Shown piece after piece: positions 50,369-59,871 of a DNA stretch of 64,000 bases. The position numbers and the translations under genes are program-made. The notes beneath the pieces are model-generated. The model was not told the origin of the DNA, did no database searches, and saw only the letters and a list, made by a program, of their open reading frames with translations. The stretch is taken from the NCBI RefSeq assembly GCF_900129215.1, contig NZ_FQUQ01000001.1, forward strand, positions 558,001-622,000. The letters are read 5' to 3'. Positions within the stretch are counted from its first letter, which is position 1; every line of letters starts with the position of its first letter. The DNA comes from Pedobacter caeni (GTDB lineage: Bacteria > Bacteroidota > Bacteroidia > Sphingobacteriales > Sphingobacteriaceae).

Positions 50369-51484
50369 ATGGCTGTTTACTTATTACAGGCGAACATTTA
50401 CCTTCTGGTATTTTATGCCTTTTATCAATTGTTGTTAAGAACGGAAACCTATTTTACCCTTAATCGCATTTATCTGCTTAGTGCAGTAGTTTTATCATTT
50501 GTCATTCCAATAATAAAACTGGATTGGTCATTTCAGGAAGCGATAAACCCGGTGATAAAGTCACAAATTAAAAGTGTCTGGCTGGAGTCTGAATCCTTCC
50601 CGACAACAGGTCCTGATTGGAAAGATTACCTTGTTCTGGTCTATTTAACAGGGCTTATCCTGAGTTCAATACTTTTTATTTACAGGCTTATTCTGCTCAA
50701 AAAAATCATTTCAAACCCAGTTAAGGGAATGGCCTTTTCTTTTTTCAGGATCAAAGTAATTGATCCGGACTTGCAGGGGCTGGACCTGATCAATCATCAT
50801 GAAGAAGCACACATTAAGCAATGGCATAGCTTAGATATTCTGTTGGTAGAATTTGTGAGCTTGTTTAGCTGGTTTAATCCGGTGGTGTATGCCTATAAAT
50901 TCAGTCTGAAGAACCTGCACGAGTACCTGGCGGATGAACGGGTAGTGTCGCTAAATGGGGAGAAGAAAAAATACGCTTATTTTTTGTTGTCCAAATCGCT
51001 GGAAACCATGCCCGCGTTGGTTAATCCATTTATAAAGCAGTCGCAGGTTAAATTACGGATTGCAATGTTGCAGAAAAAGAGATCAAACAAGCTCAACCTT
51101 CTTAAATATGGTTTGTATCTGCCCTTAATCTTAATTGCGGTATTATGCTCCTCTGCAATCATAGATCAGAAAACAACAGTAGAAATAAACAGAGAAGCCA
51201 TGTTTCCGGGTGGATTGACTGAGTTCAGGTCTTTTCTGATCCGGTCAGCAAAACAACATCAGCCTGCCAGGAGAAGGGTGGAAGGAACAGTAACCTTATC
51301 TTTCCTGGTTAATGCCGACGGAAAAGTTAGTAATGCGGAGATTGTTAAGGGCGTAAATGAGGAAATAAATCAGGAAGCAATCCGGTTGATTACCAGCAGT
51401 CCGAATTGGAAACCTGCAATTGTAAATGGCCAGTTGGTAAATGTTAAATATCAGATAAATATTAATTTTGAGAATAAATCTTAG
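50369..51484 (+). CDS. M56 family (BlaR1-like) membrane metalloprotease with TonB-type C-terminus
   Basis: A 371-residue membrane protein. N-terminal helices run from residue about 1 to 105, then the zinc motif HEEAH (NHHEEAHIKQWHSLDILL). SLFSWFNPVVYAYKFSLKNLHEYLADERVV is the typical M56 follow-on with a further Glu ligand. A last membrane helix (LLKYGLYLPLILIAVLCSSAI) leads to a periplasmic TonB-C-like domain (GTVTLSFLVNADGKVSNAEIVKGVNEEINQEAIRLI). There is no penicillin-binding domain, so the signal sensed is not a beta-lactam. Together with blaI it probably senses envelope state and derepresses the downstream receptor. Confidence 0.9.
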   Translation: MAVYLLQANIYLLVFYAFYQLLLRTETYFTLNRIYLLSAVVLSFVIPIIKLDWSFQEAINPVIKSQIKSVWLESESFPTTGPDWKDYLVLVYLTGLILSSILFIYRLILLKKIISNPVKGMAFSFFRIKVIDPDLQGLDLINHHEEAHIKQWHSLDILLVEFVSLFSWFNPVVYAYKFSLKNLHEYLADERVVSLNGEKKKYAYFLLSKSLETMPALVNPFIKQSQVKLRIAMLQKKRSNKLNLLKYGLYLPLILIAVLCSSAIIDQKTTVEINREAMFPGGLTEFRSFLIRSAKQHQPARRRVEGTVTLSFLVNADGKVSNAEIVKGVNEEINQEAIRLITSSPNWKPAIVNGQLVNVKYQININFENKS

Positions 51485-51508
51485 TTATGAGGCTTTTAAG
51501 GCCTTTTT

Positions 51509-51561
51509 CTAATTATTTAGTTGAGTGAGCTAAATAATTAGTTGTAAAACTAGTTGTTTAG
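51509..51561 (+). promoter_or_regulatory. Three phased BlaI-like operators before the receptor gene
   Basis: CTAATTATTTAG (51509-51520), CTAAATAATTAG (51530-51541) and CTAGTTGTTTAG (51550-51561) are three CTAAnnnnTTAG-type dyads, the third with one mismatch, starting 21 and 20 bp apart, so on the same helix face. The first two are also inverse copies of each other. The third falls between the -33 and -7 boxes. Confidence 0.7.
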
Positions 51562-51572
51562 TTATATGTTTG
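51541..51572 (+). promoter_or_regulatory. Promoter of the receptor gene
   Basis: GTTG (51541-51544) and TATGTTTG (51565-51572) are 20 bp apart; the -7 box is an exact TAnnTTTG. Predicted leader about 20 bases. The operator at 51550-51561 lies in the spacer, three bases before the -7 box. Confidence 0.65.
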
Positions 51573-51597
51573 GGTTTATAATTCTAACCCCAGATAT

Positions 51598-54063
51598 ATG
51601 ACCATGTTTAATCCCCTGAAACGAATCAGCAGACAAGGCTACCTTGTCTTTTTTATGGTGTTACTTTTTTCTGTTCAACAGGTAAAGGCACAAATTCAAA
51701 ATACCGGACAAATTAAGGGCTTTCTTATCGACGAACACAAAGCTGCTCTTCCATTTGCAACTGTAATGCTTAAGAACGAGTCGGATTCAAGCTTATATAA
51801 AAGCATGTTGAGCGATGAGAAAGGGCATTTTAGTTTTGATCAGCTGAAAACTGGTCAATACTTCCTGCAGATAGGCATGATGAGTTATGAAAGCATCTAT
51901 ATCAGAAAGATAACGATAGATAAAGAAACCATTAAAGACCTTGGTGTTCTTGCGCTGAGACCAGCCGCAATTCTGTTGAAGGGAGTAAGTATAGCCGGTA
52001 AATCGCCCTTTATTGAGCGAAGGGCAGATAAAATCATCATCAACCTGAACGAACTGGCAGATGGTTCATCAATGCTGGAGACGATGAATAAACTACCTGG
52101 TGTGCAGGTGAGCCCAAATGATGAACTCCGTTTAAACGGGAGGGGAGTGCAGATTTATTTAGATGGAAAAGCCACGACGCTTTCTGCCGATGCGCTGGCC
52201 GGCCTGTTAAAAGGAATGTCTTCCTCAGGTATTCAAAAAGTAGAGCTGATCGCACAACCATCTGCCAAATATGATGCAGCTGGCAGTGGCGGCATTATTA
52301 ACATCGTTAGAAAGAAAAACTATAAAGCAGGATTGAACGGGAATGTGTACGGGGGACTTGGACATTGGAAGTATAACAAGCACAATGCTGGTCTGAATTT
52401 AAATTATAAAACCCAATCTTTTAATGCTTTGCTGACTGCCGATTATTCCTTCAATAAGTATTATGTCAATTCAGAAATCAGCACAGATTTTTTCAATCCA
52501 CAACAGCAGGCAATTGGATCAAATGCCTCTGAACTGACCAGTGTGCGAAGTACCCGCAATTATACACCTAATCTGGGACTTGATTTTTACCTTTCCAAAA
52601 AGACAACACTTTCTGTTTCTGTAAAGCCAGGTCTTCAGTTCCTTCATAAAGACGCGGAATCTGAAATCAGCACTTTCGATGTGACAAAAGCGAGAACGGG
52701 CTTTAGCCGATTTTCCAACCTGGTAAAGACCAGAGCAACAAATTTGTCCTCTGGTCTGCGCCTGCAGCATTTGATAGACACTGCAGGTAGGGAATTTACA
52801 TTGGATTTTGATTATTTCAGGTATGGGAATTATGGAGATCAGGACAATAACAATGATTTTTATGCTCCTTCAGGAACGTTTTTAGAACGGTACAAAAGCA
52901 TCTTGAATCAGGACAGGGTGTTTAGCGTATATGGTGTTAAAGGAGATTATACCCATCCTTTAGGAAAGCACCTTCAGTTAGAAACGGGATTCAAGTCGAG
53001 CTATGTCATTTCTGATAACAGTAACCTTTCCTATGATGCTAATGGTACTGTTCCGATCTTAGATGAGGCAAATACAGACTTCTTCAAATATCAGGAGAAC
53101 ATCAATGCAATGTATGTTACCCTTAGTCAGAACAGCAAAAAACTGACCTGGCAGTTAGGGCTCAGGGGAGAGCATACCTATGGGAAGGGGGAGCAGGTTC
53201 AAAATGCTGCAGATTTTCAAAGGAATTATGTGCAGCTTTTTCCATCCCTGCACCTTGACTATAAATTGAGCAAAAACCATAGCTTAAGTCTGGGAGCCAA
53301 CAAGAGGATTGAACGCCCCGGTTATGAAAACCTGAACCCTTTGGTCAGGATATTAAATTCTACGAATTACCTTCAGGGTAATCCTTCGCTAAGGCCTGCT
53401 GTTTCTTACCACCAGGTGCTCAATTTCAGTTATAAAAATGCCTTTATTATGGCACTGGATTATAGCATCACCTTACGCGATTTCACTTCTGTAACCGCCT
53501 CCTATGACAATACCGGGATTACGACCACCAAACCTGATAACAACAGGTATTCTCAATACTTTAGTTTCTTCATGGCATTTAACAAACCGGTTAACCGCTG
53601 GTGGACCACTTATACAAATGCAAGCCTTGTACAGCGGACTTTTAAAAGCATACTGAATGATCAGGTTTTGAATAACAATGGCCGGCCGGCTTTTAATTTC
53701 AGTACCTATAACAATTTTGCAATCACGCCAAAATTTTCACTGATGTTCCTGTTGAATTATTATGGGAAATCTGAAGAAAGAAATATTGTTAATGATCCAT
53801 ATTTTATGTTTACTGCTGGTATCAAACGGGTTTTTATGGGTAAAAGAGCTTCCGCTCAGTTAAATTTTGTGGATATTTTTAATTCCTATAAAAGTCGTTA
53901 TACCCAGAACTCAGGCGTCATTAAACAACTGTATGAGAACCATTTTGAAACCAGAACGATCAGGCTTAATTTGAGTTATAGCTTTGGTGGTACGTTAAGC
54001 CGTACAAAGAACAGCGCAAGTGCCGATGAGGAAAGAAACAGAACGAACATTAAAGAAAATTAA
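51598..54063 (+). CDS. Outer-membrane beta-barrel receptor (OMP_b-brl_3 type) with carboxypeptidase-regulatory domain
   Basis: An 821-residue TonB-dependent-like protein. Signal peptide to about residue 31 (VQQVKAQ). A CarboxypepD_reg-like domain follows (GQIKGFLIDEHKAALPFATVMLKNESDSSLYKSMLSDEKGHFSFDQL), then a plug (ADKIIINLNELADGSSMLETMNKLPGVQVSPND, IYLDGKATTLSADALAGLLKGM, AKYDAAGSGGIINIV) and a large barrel ending LSYSFGG plus a short tail. This family lacks a SusD partner and often sits behind BlaI/M56 pairs in Bacteroidota. Ligand unknown. Expression probably held down by BlaI at the triple operator. Confidence 0.9.
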   Translation: MTMFNPLKRISRQGYLVFFMVLLFSVQQVKAQIQNTGQIKGFLIDEHKAALPFATVMLKNESDSSLYKSMLSDEKGHFSFDQLKTGQYFLQIGMMSYESIYIRKITIDKETIKDLGVLALRPAAILLKGVSIAGKSPFIERRADKIIINLNELADGSSMLETMNKLPGVQVSPNDELRLNGRGVQIYLDGKATTLSADALAGLLKGMSSSGIQKVELIAQPSAKYDAAGSGGIINIVRKKNYKAGLNGNVYGGLGHWKYNKHNAGLNLNYKTQSFNALLTADYSFNKYYVNSEISTDFFNPQQQAIGSNASELTSVRSTRNYTPNLGLDFYLSKKTTLSVSVKPGLQFLHKDAESEISTFDVTKARTGFSRFSNLVKTRATNLSSGLRLQHLIDTAGREFTLDFDYFRYGNYGDQDNNNDFYAPSGTFLERYKSILNQDRVFSVYGVKGDYTHPLGKHLQLETGFKSSYVISDNSNLSYDANGTVPILDEANTDFFKYQENINAMYVTLSQNSKKLTWQLGLRGEHTYGKGEQVQNAADFQRNYVQLFPSLHLDYKLSKNHSLSLGANKRIERPGYENLNPLVRILNSTNYLQGNPSLRPAVSYHQVLNFSYKNAFIMALDYSITLRDFTSVTASYDNTGITTTKPDNNRYSQYFSFFMAFNKPVNRWWTTYTNASLVQRTFKSILNDQVLNNNGRPAFNFSTYNNFAITPKFSLMFLLNYYGKSEERNIVNDPYFMFTAGIKRVFMGKRASAQLNFVDIFNSYKSRYTQNSGVIKQLYENHFETRTIRLNLSYSFGGTLSRTKNSASADEERNRTNIKEN

Positions 54064-54146
54064 AAGCTTAAATTATTTATCGGAATGTAGAATAGGCTGA
54101 TAATTTGGTAAATATTGTATCTTGTTTGCTTTTAAGAACAAAATCA

Positions 54147-54656
54147 ATGAGTGTAAGCAATTATAGTAAAGTGAGAAAAATAATGCTTACTGCAGGAGCG
54201 GTGATCTCCTTAGTAAGTGTATTTGTTATTTATCCGATAGAATATTCGAAGTCCAGCTATGTGTCGGATTTTATCCTTTCAATTACCGGGATTACCATCG
54301 GTACCTTGCTCATTTTGTATGGGCTTACAGGGGGACTTTTTATTAAATATCTGGGATTCCTGGTGCTAAGTGCCATTACAGGTTTCTTCTGCTGGTACTT
54401 TTATCCTGTCGCAGACAATTGGTGGTCAGGAGTGATGGCACTATATTGCGGCATCCCGTCCGGAATAATTGCGGCATTGCTATTTTTTATAATAAGATAT
54501 TATTTGTTCTTTCGAAACAAAGCGTTTCCTGTAGACAGGAGTGCGAGAAATATATTATTTCTCAAACAGCTGGTGTTGTACTTTGTGCTGCTGGCGATCG
54601 TATCTGTTTTATTTTTAAAAGGAGGAGATTGGATTTATGATATTTTTCAAAGTTAA
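54147..54656 (+). CDS. Small multi-helix membrane protein
   Basis: From ATG 54147 the product has 169 residues (a TTG 14 codons upstream is unlikely). Five hydrophobic helices are visible (MLTAGAVISLVSVFVIYP, FILSITGITIGTLLILYGLTG, FLVLSAITGFFCWYFYP, ALYCGIPSGIIAALLFFII, QLVLYFVLLAIVSVLFL). No family recognised. It ends nine bases before the DUF6493-like gene, so it may be the first gene of that operon. Confidence 0.6.
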   Translation: MSVSNYSKVRKIMLTAGAVISLVSVFVIYPIEYSKSSYVSDFILSITGITIGTLLILYGLTGGLFIKYLGFLVLSAITGFFCWYFYPVADNWWSGVMALYCGIPSGIIAALLFFIIRYYLFFRNKAFPVDRSARNILFLKQLVLYFVLLAIVSVLFLKGGDWIYDIFQS

Positions 54657-54665
54657 CTTATCTGC

Positions 54666-57329
54666 ATGAATAACCTTAAACAGTATATTAAAGACAAAAA
54701 CTGGGCTGAAATTTTAAATCAATGTAAAAGCCTGAACGGGACTGACCGTGCAGAGAGGATAAAATATTTAATATCCTTAGATATTGACCGCGATATTTTA
54801 GAAATGCAGGGGCATTTGCTGAACGGACAAGCACGCACGGATTTTTATAGCAACCGACAAAAGGTAGACAGCACGCTGAATTTCGCATTGATTAGCTGTA
54901 TGAGGGAATTTGAGGACATGAAGAAGATCGAAAGACCAGAACATAGCTGGAATCCCATGTTGGCCTTCCTGGCAAAACCCAGTATCGGGATTGAACCTTT
55001 ACTCAAATTCTATGAACTTTTTCCGCCGGATTATCTGGCAAAGGTGGTTAAAGCTTCCCAAAAAGACCGGTTCACCACTATTGATTTCAAAATACTGTGG
55101 ACATTTTACCTGCAGGGCTGGATCGCTTTTGATGAAAGTTATTTTGTTACCCGTTTGTTTACTATAACCATGTTTAACAGGAATACTGAGGAAGATGCCG
55201 CCTTTTTACTGGCAAATCGGGAAGCGATCGACAGGGTATTTCTTCAATTCCACAGATATGAAATCCCAGTACTTGACATTTCCAAATGGAAGGCCAGGGA
55301 AGGAAATGTCTGTAAAAAGGTAAATGAATTCTGGACGGAAATTATCCGGATCATGCAGGAAAAGGGATATGTATTCGACCGCATCCTCGTGCAGCACCTA
55401 TTGGAATCTCTGCTGAACAACTGGAAAAAGCCTCATCTGGATTGGCACATCCGGTTGCTGGACTTACTTAATACCAGACCGGAAGAATATCTGCAGCATC
55501 AACATTTACTATTTTCTCTCTTAAATACAGGTAGTACCAGTCTGATTAATTTTGCAGTCAAACAAATCAAAGAGATCTCTAAAGCAGAAGGCTTTGATGA
55601 AAATGGATTTGTAGGCAATATCACGGCGATTTTTCCAAAAGAGAAGACAGAAAAGTCAATCCTGCTGAGTCTGGATATTCTGGATTCCATTTTGAAAAAG
55701 AAAGTACATGAGCATCTGGATATTTCTTCTGAGTTATCCATGGTATTGCTTCAGAATGATCCAAAAGTACAGGAAAAGGGAGCGAGGCTCCTGGTAAACT
55801 ATGTTGACCCGGAAATCCTGAAGAATGTTGTTGAACCTTACTTAAGTAATTTAAAACTTAAAACCCTTGAAATTCTTGGTTTGGACAGTGCTCCGCTTTC
55901 TCCATCAGAAGAAGATGAGGCATTTGAAGCAGCAGAACAATTGGAACAGGTGGTTATTCCTGCAACCTGGGAAGAGTTGTTATTTCAGATCGGTAATTTC
56001 ATCAGAACTAAGTCTGCCTTAGATTTTGACCTCTTTCTGGAAGGATTGAACCAGTTGCAGGAGGAGATCCCTGCCGATTATAAGAAGCAACTGAAGCCTT
56101 ATTGTAAGCAATTGTTTGGCAGATTTTGGGATACAGACTTAATGATCTTTTTCTCTGAATTTATGCAACATTGGGTTGGCGAAAATACTCAGGAAAAAGT
56201 AAAAACCAGGAATGACAGCATTCCTTTTGTAAAGAATAAGCTGGATTGGATGCAGCAAAAACTGGCTTCTAAAAACAAATTGCCTTTTCTTTCTACCCCA
56301 AGCCATCAACCTTTTTACCTGCATCCGAAAGTGCTGGTGCAGCGCCTGCTACAGTATGAGCAAGAACAGGTAAATATTGAAATGGAGGACCTGATAATCG
56401 CTTGTAACAGATTGTTATATAAGTATGCAGATGAAGATACACTTGATCTTGTTAAACGCTTAAAAGGAAGCTATGCTCCTGCGGTGCAATATTATTTAGG
56501 AGCTGCAGATGAGGTTAAGCCCGCTGAAGATATGCTGGCACTTTGGGCACAGGTAACGAGGATTAAACAACCTGATCAGCTGTTTGCTGAGTTTGAAAAT
56601 ACGGTAGCGAAAAGCTATCCTTCGGTAGTCAGTCCTTTTCATCTGGATTTTGAAGTTGTGGTCGATAAAAGCGAATATGCCACATGGTACAATCTCTTCC
56701 TGCAACAAAATTGGAATTATAGCTGGCATAGAAAGGCTGACACCACACATTATCCTGCATTTTTTTACAATTCTGCTCCTTTTTCTATCGGATTCAGGGA
56801 AACCATTCCCTTTCAGATGAGTTTAATGCCGCAATACCCTGGCCCATTGTTGTGCCGTTATATCCCAACAAACGCTATGGGAAATGAGGTTCGGGAGCTG
56901 GAAAACTGCCTGTACCCAATGCAATTTTTAATGGACCACCAGTTAGATGTGCATGGTAGCGGCTGGCTTTATATAGCTGTTTGTTTATTGTTTGAAAAGA
57001 AGATTTCGAGAGATCTGGCTACGGAGTATGTTCAGTTTTCATTGCTAAACAGAAAAAGAGCACTTTCTGACCTGGCCGATATCCTGGGAAAACTGATCGC
57101 CAGAGGTTATGCACCTGTCAACAGGTTTATAGAATATTTAGATCGTCCTTTTGTTTCACAAACGATCAGGGAGTTTCAGTGGTTATGCCTGGAAAGGATT
57201 CTGGAACATTTCGACGGAGCGCAGCTGCCAATTAACAGCAAGAAAATAATTGCTTATTACACAGAAGTTTCTGTTCATCTTGATAAAGTGCTAGATCAGG
57301 ATCTTTTAAGCAAAGTAAAGCGCAAATGA
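54666..57329 (+). CDS. Large helical protein, probable DUF6493
   Basis: An 887-residue cytosolic protein without signal peptide. It is almost entirely helical, with HEAT-like repeats over residues about 1-430 (KTLEILGLDSAPLSPSEEDEAFEAAEQLEQV marks the hinge). A second half has WEELLFQIGNFIRTKSALDFDLFLEGLNQL, then a Trp/Tyr-rich region (WYNLFLQQNWNYSWHRKADTTHYPAFFYNSAPF) and GSGWLYIAVCLLFEKK. I recognise it as DUF6493-like from its length and its neighbour, a SWIM protein whose start overlaps its stop by 4 bp. Related helical proteins occur next to SWIM, MoxR and VWA genes in predicted stress or conflict systems. The catalytic partners are missing here. Confidence 0.65.
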   Translation: MNNLKQYIKDKNWAEILNQCKSLNGTDRAERIKYLISLDIDRDILEMQGHLLNGQARTDFYSNRQKVDSTLNFALISCMREFEDMKKIERPEHSWNPMLAFLAKPSIGIEPLLKFYELFPPDYLAKVVKASQKDRFTTIDFKILWTFYLQGWIAFDESYFVTRLFTITMFNRNTEEDAAFLLANREAIDRVFLQFHRYEIPVLDISKWKAREGNVCKKVNEFWTEIIRIMQEKGYVFDRILVQHLLESLLNNWKKPHLDWHIRLLDLLNTRPEEYLQHQHLLFSLLNTGSTSLINFAVKQIKEISKAEGFDENGFVGNITAIFPKEKTEKSILLSLDILDSILKKKVHEHLDISSELSMVLLQNDPKVQEKGARLLVNYVDPEILKNVVEPYLSNLKLKTLEILGLDSAPLSPSEEDEAFEAAEQLEQVVIPATWEELLFQIGNFIRTKSALDFDLFLEGLNQLQEEIPADYKKQLKPYCKQLFGRFWDTDLMIFFSEFMQHWVGENTQEKVKTRNDSIPFVKNKLDWMQQKLASKNKLPFLSTPSHQPFYLHPKVLVQRLLQYEQEQVNIEMEDLIIACNRLLYKYADEDTLDLVKRLKGSYAPAVQYYLGAADEVKPAEDMLALWAQVTRIKQPDQLFAEFENTVAKSYPSVVSPFHLDFEVVVDKSEYATWYNLFLQQNWNYSWHRKADTTHYPAFFYNSAPFSIGFRETIPFQMSLMPQYPGPLLCRYIPTNAMGNEVRELENCLYPMQFLMDHQLDVHGSGWLYIAVCLLFEKKISRDLATEYVQFSLLNRKRALSDLADILGKLIARGYAPVNRFIEYLDRPFVSQTIREFQWLCLERILEHFDGAQLPINSKKIIAYYTEVSVHLDKVLDQDLLSKVKRK

Positions 57330-58672
57330 ATTTAGATTTCGAATATCAGTATCAAAATACTTCTACTATAGATGTAAAGGGCCGGGATAAATCATTTATC
57401 CTGGCACATTGCTCTGAAATTGAACAGGACAACGAAGTACCTTGTTTTTTTTATGGCAACATCATCAATTCATTTGTCGCTTCTAAATGTTTGAGCACAC
57501 TTGGCAAAACCGTACGTTCGCATTTTGCGATTACGCCGGATCAACGTATTAACATGCGCGATCCTATAGTTTCTGTAGGGAATGAGCAACTTCATTTTGA
57601 GGCATTTTCATCTTGTAATAGCGTTTATGCGAGGATTGACGTACAGAAAGGCGGAATTGAGGGGGAGTTTATTCAATCGGGCTGCACCAATGTTGATTTT
57701 AATGATGTAACCATCCGTGCCTTCAATACGGTTGGCAGGACAGATAAATTGCTGGTCGGAGTAGGTTCAAAGGAGCTAAGGATCATTACTGACCGCGCAG
57801 AAAGCAGGGAGAAGAAGGTGAGTTTGCCTGATCGCTGGATTAAAGGCCTTGGGAATGTGCAGGTGTATTTATCTCAAATGGATCTCGTTTTTAAGTTGAA
57901 CAAAGTTGAAGCGTTGCAACTCTTTAAAGCCATTCCTAAAACAGCGGTTAAATCTGATTATTTTCTATACAAATCCGGGAACAGTTATACTTTTTCTGCT
58001 GCAGCAAAACCCAATAGCTTAAAAATCGGTGGCATTCACAGGCTTAATCTGATGGAAAACCTGTTGTTATTTGTTGATAGTGTTTCTTTTTATCAACATG
58101 AAGATCAGCAAAGTACAGCAGTGGTGCTGAATTTTAAAGACATACAGATGTTGTTTTTGTTGTCAGAAAGTGTATACAGGGGATTTTCGGGTGAAGGTAA
58201 GCATATGGAGAACCTGATGGTTCAACTACCGGAAGAATGGTTATTTGGCATCAACGGTTATTTTAAAACCAATGAGGTTTTTCAGCCTGCGCTTGTTTCA
58301 ATAGAGCATGACATTCAGCTGGCAACGATGGAGGCTTTGCAGGCTTCATTGTCCAGTATGGGATTGCTGGGTTACGATTTATTGACTAATCAGTATTTTT
58401 ATAGAAAGCTTCCCTTTAAGTTGTCGCGCTTAAAACGCTTTAATCCAAGACTGCAGAATGCCTTAAAATTGTTCGGTGAAGATGGGGTTGTGGTATTGCA
58501 GAACGATAAAAACGGCATCAAAGCGGAGGTTAAAGGAACAGCTGGTGTAAGTCATATTGTTGCCGGAAAAGGGAATGACCTGCAATGTACCTGTACCTGG
58601 TTTACCAATAACAAGACTAACAGAGGATTATGTAAGCATATATTGGCGGTAAAGATGAAGCTGTCTGAATAG
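57326..58672 (+). CDS. SWIM zinc-finger protein
   Basis: A 448-residue protein with a C-terminal SWIM zinc finger: Cys421-x-Cys423 ... Cys436-x-His438 (CTCTW to GLCKHILAVK), the CxCx(n)CxH pattern. The N-terminal 400 residues are a beta/alpha region without recognised catalytic motif (FILAHCSEIEQDNEVPCFFYGNIINSFVASKCL, VYLSQMDLVFKLNKVEALQLFKAIP, YGYDLLTNQ-like). SWIM domains bind DNA or protein. The start overlaps the stop of the DUF6493-like gene by 4 bp (translational coupling), so the two act together. No MoxR ATPase or VWA gene lies within the following 5 kb. Confidence 0.85.
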   Translation: MNLDFEYQYQNTSTIDVKGRDKSFILAHCSEIEQDNEVPCFFYGNIINSFVASKCLSTLGKTVRSHFAITPDQRINMRDPIVSVGNEQLHFEAFSSCNSVYARIDVQKGGIEGEFIQSGCTNVDFNDVTIRAFNTVGRTDKLLVGVGSKELRIITDRAESREKKVSLPDRWIKGLGNVQVYLSQMDLVFKLNKVEALQLFKAIPKTAVKSDYFLYKSGNSYTFSAAAKPNSLKIGGIHRLNLMENLLLFVDSVSFYQHEDQQSTAVVLNFKDIQMLFLLSESVYRGFSGEGKHMENLMVQLPEEWLFGINGYFKTNEVFQPALVSIEHDIQLATMEALQASLSSMGLLGYDLLTNQYFYRKLPFKLSRLKRFNPRLQNALKLFGEDGVVVLQNDKNGIKAEVKGTAGVSHIVAGKGNDLQCTCTWFTNNKTNRGLCKHILAVKMKLSE

Positions 58673-58738
58673 ACAAAGGATAGTTAAGGTCCTGGTCATA
58701 AGAATGAGAGCTCAGATGAGTGCCATAAAATTAAAGAA

Positions 58739-59362
58739 ATGAATAAGAATGATTTTTGGGATATGAGCCGCCCATCTGACGGTCCTATCCTTGATGCAGA
58801 GTTGATCGCATATGCGGAAAAGGTATTAAATGTACGATTACCGATTCTGTTGATCGATTTGTTAAAGATTAAAAACGGGGGAAGCACCAGAGACTTTGCA
58901 CTACCTACGACTATAAAGACGTGTTTAGGTGATTCTTATTTAAGGATCGACGAGTTATATGGTATTGGAGATGATCATCTTTCGTCAAAGGCTAATCTGC
59001 TGCATAGTGCCTATTTGATTAAAGAATGGGGTTTGCCTGACAAACAAGTTTTACTTCTTGGAGATGGACATTGGTGGATAACTTTAGATTACAGAAATGG
59101 TGCAGAACCAACGGTAAATTGGATAGATGTCGAAAATGAGCAGGACTTCTTAATTGCTCCAACATTTAACGCGTTTGTGAACAGTCTTGAATCACTGGAT
59201 AAATATGAACCAACGGAAAAGAATGATCGCGTGACACATCAAACTATTATGTGGGAAAACTTTTTAGACGAGGAAAAGCTAGCTGAACTGGGGGAGCGGT
59301 TTTTGACAGATGTGAATGAAAGGAGAAGAAAAAACGGGTTACCGGACATTCAAAAGAAATAG
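58739..59362 (+). CDS. SMI1/KNR4 (SUKH) family immunity-type protein
   Basis: A 207-residue soluble protein. The N-terminal signature is ELIAYAEKVLNVRLPILLIDLLKIKNGGSTRDFALP, followed by the central LLLGDGHWWITLDYRNG and the WIDVENEQDFLIAPTFNAFVNSL helix that closes the fold; all are SUKH features. SUKH proteins neutralise a range of contact-dependent and polymorphic toxins. It lies 66 bp after the SWIM gene and may be the tail of that operon or the head of the immunity gene row. No toxin gene is adjacent. Confidence 0.8.
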   Translation: MNKNDFWDMSRPSDGPILDAELIAYAEKVLNVRLPILLIDLLKIKNGGSTRDFALPTTIKTCLGDSYLRIDELYGIGDDHLSSKANLLHSAYLIKEWGLPDKQVLLLGDGHWWITLDYRNGAEPTVNWIDVENEQDFLIAPTFNAFVNSLESLDKYEPTEKNDRVTHQTIMWENFLDEEKLAELGERFLTDVNERRRKNGLPDIQKK

Positions 59363-59380
59363 ATCGAACAGGTCAAAAAT

Positions 59381-59680
59381 ATGAAATCAAACAAAATAAG
59401 CATGGTGTTAATGGTTTTAGGAGGTACCCTGGGACTAGCTCTTTGCTTCTTTGATGCGATGCTCAGTTATTCGGATACTGCAGCAGCAGAATATAGCGGG
59501 TTTAAAATGGATATTCCCAGGTATGATGTTTTCCTGATCCGGGCGGTTATGCTTACTTTGGCAGGTGTAGTCGTAGATTGGGGAATAAGCAAGGCCGTAA
59601 AATGGTTGTTCTTTTTCATGGCAATTCCAGTGTTAAGATCAGAGGCAATTGCGGGTCTTTACTCTGTCTGCGGCTCATAA
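59381..59680 (+). CDS. Small unrecognised membrane protein
   Basis: A 99-residue protein with two or three hydrophobic helices (MVLMVLGGTLGLALCFFDAML, YDVFLIRAVMLTLAGVVVDWG, AVKWLFFFMAIPVL). It starts 18 bp after the SUKH gene, so it is co-transcribed. The last about 25 residues are less hydrophobic. No family recognised; a real gene is supported by spacing and composition, not by homology. Confidence 0.5.
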   Translation: MKSNKISMVLMVLGGTLGLALCFFDAMLSYSDTAAAEYSGFKMDIPRYDVFLIRAVMLTLAGVVVDWGISKAVKWLFFFMAIPVLRSEAIAGLYSVCGS

Positions 59681-59871
59681 TATCATCAGACCAGCAACCT
59701 TGATAAAGATGGAATAGATTACTATTATTAGTCTCAAATCGTAAGCCGATTAGTAAGAGTTCCTTAGCAGAACGATGATCATTTTAGGTCTTTTAAAAAC
59801 AATCTAAAACGCCGAACTTAGTTATCGCACATTTGCTTTTTACTAGCTAGCTCGAATGAGAATTGGAAATT

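Noticed and set aside
49997..51484. Reading the blaI/M56 pair as beta-lactam resistance
   Set aside because: The M56 protein has no penicillin-binding sensor domain and no beta-lactamase gene lies in the unit; the operators point to the receptor gene.
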